Shown: piece by piece, positions 60,362 through 64,000 of the stretch
Numbering within the stretch: the stretch's first letter is position 1
Layout of the letters: every line of letters begins with the position of its first letter
From: UBA9676 sp036522155
GTDB lineage: Bacteria > Actinomycetota > Actinomycetes > Streptosporangiales > Streptosporangiaceae
Length of the DNA: 64,000 nt
NCBI GenBank assembly: GCA_036522155.1
Contig: DATDGI010000158.1
Span: forward strand, 1-64,000
Direction: 5' to 3'
Position numbers and translations under genes: made by a program
Notes under the pieces: model-generated
What the model was told of the DNA's origin: nothing
What the model saw: only the letters and a program-made list of their open reading frames with translations
Database searches by the model: none

Positions 60362-61092
60362 GCCGCCCAGCGGGAGCCCGGCAGGCGGAGCACGCGCTCG
60401 TGGCCGCCCCGGGACGGGACATCGCCGTCACCGCCGTGGCGCTGGCGCTCACCGCGGGGGTGTTCGCCGCGGTCGCCGAGCGCGGCGTGCTGACGCACAT
60501 CCAGCACACCGACGACGCCTGGCTCCGGCTCATGGTCTCGCACCGGTCAGCACCGGTGACGGGGATCGCCATATTCTTCAACCTGCTCGGGCTTGTCTAC
60601 ATAACACTGCCGGTACGGATCGCGATTGCTGGATTCCTTGCCTGGCGCCGCAGGTGGTGGCATCTGGCCGCGTTCGCCGCCGCGGTCGTGCTGTCGGAGA
60701 TCCTGATCGGCACGCTGAAAGGGATCTACGACCGGGCCAGGCCGCCCGGATCGCTGGTTGCCACCAGCGGCGCGTCGTTCCCCTCCGGGCACTCCATCGC
60801 CGCCTCGGTCACCGTCGTCGCCGCGGTCATCGCGCTGGTCCCCCCGGGACGGCGGCGCGCCGCGTGGGGGGCGGCCGCGGTGGCATTCTCGGCCCTGATG
60901 GCACTCTCTCGCGCCTACCTCGGTGCCCACTGGCTGTCTGACGCCGTCGCCGGGGTTCTGCTCGGGACATCATGCGCGCTGCTGGCCGCGCTGGTGGTCG
61001 GCGAATTCCAGCGCCGCCATAACGGGCGTGCGCAGCGCGGCCCCGGTCATGCGCCGGCTGCGGACGCAGCCTCGCCGGTGGACCGGCGATGA
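60358..61092 (+). CDS. PAP2 family phosphatase
   Basis: 244 residues from ATG 60358, in the ATGA overlap with the previous stop. All three PAP2 motifs are intact: KGIYDRARP at 121-129, SFPSGH at 140-145 and SRAYLGAHWLSD at 184-195. Six membrane helices are visible. It should dephosphorylate a lipid phosphate, for example phosphatidate, undecaprenyl pyrophosphate or diacylglycerol pyrophosphate. It supplies the activity that the upstream fusion has lost. Confidence 0.92.
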   Translation: MSRPAGARQAEHALVAAPGRDIAVTAVALALTAGVFAAVAERGVLTHIQHTDDAWLRLMVSHRSAPVTGIAIFFNLLGLVYITLPVRIAIAGFLAWRRRWWHLAAFAAAVVLSEILIGTLKGIYDRARPPGSLVATSGASFPSGHSIAASVTVVAAVIALVPPGRRRAAWGAAAVAFSALMALSRAYLGAHWLSDAVAGVLLGTSCALLAALVVGEFQRRHNGRAQRGPGHAPAADAASPVDRR

Positions 61093-63473
61093 GCGGGCAC
61101 CCGTTCGCCGCCCGCCTGCGCCAGCTCCAGTCACCCTCCCGGTACCGTCACCCTGGAGACGTGATCCGCCTGATCGCCGGGGGCGTGGTGCTCGCCTGCG
61201 CGGCCGCGGCCTCGGCGGTGGCGTCCCGGTGGCTACTTGGCCCCGCCGCGCCCACCTTGGGGGGCCCCGGATCAGGTGCGGCCAGCCGGGTGCTCACCGG
61301 TATCGTCCAGCTGGCGTTCGTGGCCGCGGCCGCGGTGGCCGTCGCCGCTACGCTCCGCCGCCGCCGGTTCCGCTTGCTGGGCGGGCTGGCCGTGGCGGCC
61401 GCGGTCTCCGCCGGGATCGTGGCCGGGATCTTCTGGTTGCTGGGCGGCCAGCACCCCGATGCGCTCACGGACAACCTCGCGCGCGGCTCGTGGCTGGCCA
61501 GCGCCGCGTTCCCCGCCCCGGCGCTGATCGCGTCCGCGGTCGCGGTGATCGTGGCCGCCTCGCCCTGGATGAGCCGGCCGTGGCGCCGTACGGCGTGGCT
61601 CGCGCTGCTCCTGGTCGCCGCGGCGCGGATCGTCACCGGCACGATCTTGCCGATGGAGCTGATCATCGCGATCGCCACCGGGATGATGGTGGGCGCCGGG
61701 GTCTTGGTGGCGTTCGGGGTGCCCGACCAGCGGATGGGAGCCGGCGAGATCGCCGTGGCGCTGCGGTCGGCGGGCCTGCCGCTCGAGTCCGTCCGGGCTG
61801 CTGAGGTCGAGGCCAAGGGCTCGCGGCCGTTCGCGGCGGCCGGCGCGGACGGACGGCGGTGGTTCATCAAGGCCCTGGGCCCGGACCAGCGCGACGCCGA
61901 CCTGCTGTACCGGGCCTACCGGGCGGTGCGGCTGCGGAACGTCGGCGACACCCGCCCGGCCGCGACGCTGTTCCAGGCGGTCGAGCACCAGGCCCTGGCC
62001 GGGGTCATGGCGGAACGGGCCGGCGTCAGAGTGCCGAAGGTCGATCGGGTCATCCGGGCCGGCGATACCGCGTTGCTGGTCCTGGACTGGGTGGACGGCA
62101 GCTCGCTGGCGCGGCTTCCGGCCGGCCAGATTACTGATGACCTGCTCGTGCGGTTGTGGGCCGAGGTGGACAAGCTGCACCGGGCCGGCATCGCCCACCG
62201 CTCGCTGCGGGCCGCAAACGTGATGGTCGACCAGGCCGGCCTGCCCGTGATCGCCGACTTCAGCTTCTCCGAGCTCGCCGCCACCCAGCGGCAGAAGGAC
62301 TTGGACGTGGCAGAATTGCTCGCCTCCCTGGCTACCCTGGCGGGTGAAGACCGGGCCGTGTCCGCCGCGGCCAAGGTCCTGGGCGCCGAGAAAGTGGCGC
62401 TGGCAGTGCCGCTGCTGCAGCCGCTGGCGCTGTCGGCCGGCACGCGCCGGGCTATCGCACGTCAGCCCGGCTTGCTCGCGCGGACCCGGGCGCAGGCCGC
62501 CGCCGTCAGCGGCCAGGCACCGCAAGAGCTGGCCCGGGTGGAGCGGGTGCGGCCCCGGACCCTGCTGGCCATCGCCGCCGCCAGCGCCGCGTTCTACTTC
62601 CTGCTGCCCGAGCTGGCGAAGGTCCCGAGCAGCTGGCGAGCCCTGCAGTCGGCGCACTGGATATGGCTGCCCGTGGTCATCGCCTTCTCGGTACTGACCT
62701 ACCTGGCCAGCGCCATGGGGCTGCTCGGCGGCGTCTCGGTCCGGGTGCCGTTCTGGCCCACGGTCTTGGCCCAGGGTGCCTCCTCCTTCGTCAACCGGGT
62801 CTCGCCGTCCAACGTCGGCGGGATGGCGCTGAACGTCCGGTTCCTGCAGAAAGCCGGCGTCGAGCCAACGGCGGGCGTGGCCGCCGTTGGGGTCAACTCG
62901 CTCGCCGGGGCCGTGGTCCACGCGGCGCTCCTGGTGATCTTCTTCGCCTGGGCGGGCCGCAGCCCGGGCAAGGCGTTCAAGTTGCCGTCCAGCAGCACGC
63001 TGCTGGTGATCCTCGGGGTCGCGGCCGCGGTCATCGGCATCGTCATCGCCACCCGCCAGGGCCGCCGTTTCGCGGCTAGGAAGCTGCTGCCTCCATTGCG
63101 GTCATCCCTGGCCAGCCTGCGGCGGGTGGCGCGGAGTCCAGTCAGGCTGACCATGCTGTTCGGCGGCTCGGCGCTGGTGACCCTGGCGTACGTGGGCGGC
63201 CTGGTCGCCTCCGTGCAGGCCTTCGGCGGCGGCGCGGGCATCGCGCGGATCGGCGCGGTCTACATGGCCAGTGCCGCCGTCGCCGCCGCCTCCCCCACCC
63301 CGGGCGGAGTGGGTGCCATCGAGACCTTGCTGATAGCTGGCCTGACCGCCCTCGGCATTGCGTCGGGCGCGGCCGTTTCCGCGGTGATCATCTACCGGCT
63401 GGCAACGTACTGGCTTCCCGTGCCGCCCGGCTGGCTCTGCCTGCGCCAGCTCCAGCGCCTGGGTTATGTGTGA
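61089..63473 (+). CDS. Kinase-like domain fused to a LPG-synthase-type (YbhN/UPF0104) membrane domain
   Basis: 794 residues from ATG 61089 (ATGA overlap). The first 210 residues have several membrane helices. Residues 240-420 resemble the lipopolysaccharide/ABC1-type kinase: Lys261 (FIKALG), then HRSLRAANVMV at 370-380, where the catalytic Asp is Ser, and ADFSFSE at 389-395. It looks like a pseudokinase. Residues about 545-790 are an MprF N-terminal-type flippase-like membrane domain (SFVNRVSPSNVGGMALNVRFLQKAG...AASPTPGGVGAIE). A lipid or polyprenyl-linked substrate is likely. Confidence 0.85.
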   Translation: MSGHPFAARLRQLQSPSRYRHPGDVIRLIAGGVVLACAAAASAVASRWLLGPAAPTLGGPGSGAASRVLTGIVQLAFVAAAAVAVAATLRRRRFRLLGGLAVAAAVSAGIVAGIFWLLGGQHPDALTDNLARGSWLASAAFPAPALIASAVAVIVAASPWMSRPWRRTAWLALLLVAAARIVTGTILPMELIIAIATGMMVGAGVLVAFGVPDQRMGAGEIAVALRSAGLPLESVRAAEVEAKGSRPFAAAGADGRRWFIKALGPDQRDADLLYRAYRAVRLRNVGDTRPAATLFQAVEHQALAGVMAERAGVRVPKVDRVIRAGDTALLVLDWVDGSSLARLPAGQITDDLLVRLWAEVDKLHRAGIAHRSLRAANVMVDQAGLPVIADFSFSELAATQRQKDLDVAELLASLATLAGEDRAVSAAAKVLGAEKVALAVPLLQPLALSAGTRRAIARQPGLLARTRAQAAAVSGQAPQELARVERVRPRTLLAIAAASAAFYFLLPELAKVPSSWRALQSAHWIWLPVVIAFSVLTYLASAMGLLGGVSVRVPFWPTVLAQGASSFVNRVSPSNVGGMALNVRFLQKAGVEPTAGVAAVGVNSLAGAVVHAALLVIFFAWAGRSPGKAFKLPSSSTLLVILGVAAAVIGIVIATRQGRRFAARKLLPPLRSSLASLRRVARSPVRLTMLFGGSALVTLAYVGGLVASVQAFGGGAGIARIGAVYMASAAVAAASPTPGGVGAIETLLIAGLTALGIASGAAVSAVIIYRLATYWLPVPPGWLCLRQLQRLGYV

Positions 63474-63700
63474 CCGGCGGGGCCTGCTCTTCTTCTGCCG
63501 CGCTGCTCATGATCTTGTTCCGGAAGAAGTACCCCTGTGGTGGTCCGGCTGGAACCTTGAGCTGCAGTTCCGGCTGGCCCAGTAAGGGAGCTGGGAGGTT
63601 ATGGTGAAGGTCACCCAGGCTCCACCGGCGGCTGACGGCGACCACTGAGCGCGGGAGTGGGCCGAGGTTTCGCGTCCCGACCTGGAGGGGGCACGGCCGC

Positions 63701-64000
63701 ATGATCGGGCAGGATCCTGCCGCAGGAGCGGGAGGCGCGGCCAGGCCGCCGATGCCGGAGGGAACGGTCACTTTCCTGCTCACGGATATCGAGGGATCGA
63801 CCCGGATGTGGGAAGCGCATCCGGCTGCCATGAGACATGCTCTGGAACGGCACAACGGCTGCGTTAGGGCGGCGGTCGAAGGCCATGGCGGCACGGTGGT
63901 CACGAGCCGAGGGGAGGGAGATAGCTTCTTCGCGGTGTTCGCCAGTGCCGTCGCCGCGGTCGAAGCCGCCGCCGCCTGCCAGCACCGGCTGCTTGCCGAG
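63701..64000 (+). CDS. Class III adenylate/guanylate cyclase domain protein (3' part outside the window)
   Basis: 100 codons from ATG 63701 to the window edge, with GGAGGGGG upstream. After a Gly/Ala-rich start, VTFLLTDIEGSTRMWEAHPAAMRHALERHNGCVRAAVEGHGGTVVTSRGEGDSFFAVF is the N-terminal half of a class III nucleotide cyclase domain, with the metal-binding Asp in TDIEGST. In actinomycetes such a start often precedes a large AAA/LuxR regulator. The rest is not visible. Confidence 0.88.
   Translation, partial: MIGQDPAAGAGGAARPPMPEGTVTFLLTDIEGSTRMWEAHPAAMRHALERHNGCVRAAVEGHGGTVVTSRGEGDSFFAVFASAVAAVEAAAACQHRLLAE

Overview
The window is GC-rich (roughly 70% by eye), densely coded, and full of 4-bp start/stop overlaps and GTG starts. 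It also carries a pSAM2-type integrative element, a rifamycin-responsive helR gene with its control site, class F sortase and DUF574 methyltransferase genes, and a tRNA-Glu/Asp/Phe cluster. Together these point to a filamentous-type actinomycete (Actinomycetota). Genus cannot be fixed from the sequence alone.

Layout. 1-6.2 kb: 3' part of a queA-like gene coupled to an SDR, divergent from soxR with a SoxR-box-like palindrome between them; a SET-domain protein coupled to a second SDR; a tyrosinase coupled to a DUF2182 membrane protein; a gamma-carbonic-anhydrase-like protein. 6.3-13.8 kb: a lipoprotein, adaptor, MacB-type ABC set, then a second ABC exporter with a histidine kinase and response regulator. 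13.8-18.6 kb: AT-rich leader, STAND/NB-ARC NTPase with a membrane anchor, DUF4397 surface protein, class F sortase lacking its usual arginine, small membrane protein. 18.6-26.2 kb: assorted methyltransferases, VOC and NTF2-like proteins, a secreted G1-type glutamic peptidase, a D-threonine-aldolase-like enzyme, and a MarR regulator next to a triple palindrome. 26.4-29.4 kb: helR with its rifamycin-associated element, tRNA-Lys, integrase debris. 29.5-33.9 kb: an unknown membrane protein of lower GC, an acyl-CoA dehydrogenase, PspC, an MFS transporter.

34.2-53.3 kb is accessory. A tRNA-Glu/Asp/Phe cluster is followed by three more copies of the 3' end of tRNA-Phe, at about 42.0, 51.9 and 53.2 kb, plus a partial one at 45.9 kb. 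I read these as attachment-site scars of integrative elements stacked at one tRNA gene. The first (about 7.6 kb) holds a frameshifted integrase, Xis, a RepSA-like initiator, an XRE/TPR regulator with repeated operator motifs, and a large inverted repeat. The second (about 9.9 kb) holds a broken restriction-modification gene, a lipoprotein, two back-to-back IS630-type elements, a DrrAB-type exporter and a hydrolase. The third (1.3 kb) holds one GNAT acetyltransferase.

53.5-64 kb: aldo/keto reductase; a TetR/FAD-monooxygenase divergon with a clear operator; a VOC protein; then a translationally coupled four-gene envelope operon (osmoprotectant-type binding lipoprotein, PAP2-like/kinase fusion, PAP2 phosphatase, kinase-like/LPG-synthase-type membrane protein). 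This operon is the best candidate here for an undescribed system. The window ends inside a class III nucleotide cyclase gene. Several genes across the window have a -10 hexamer 6-7 nt before the start codon, suggesting leaderless transcripts.
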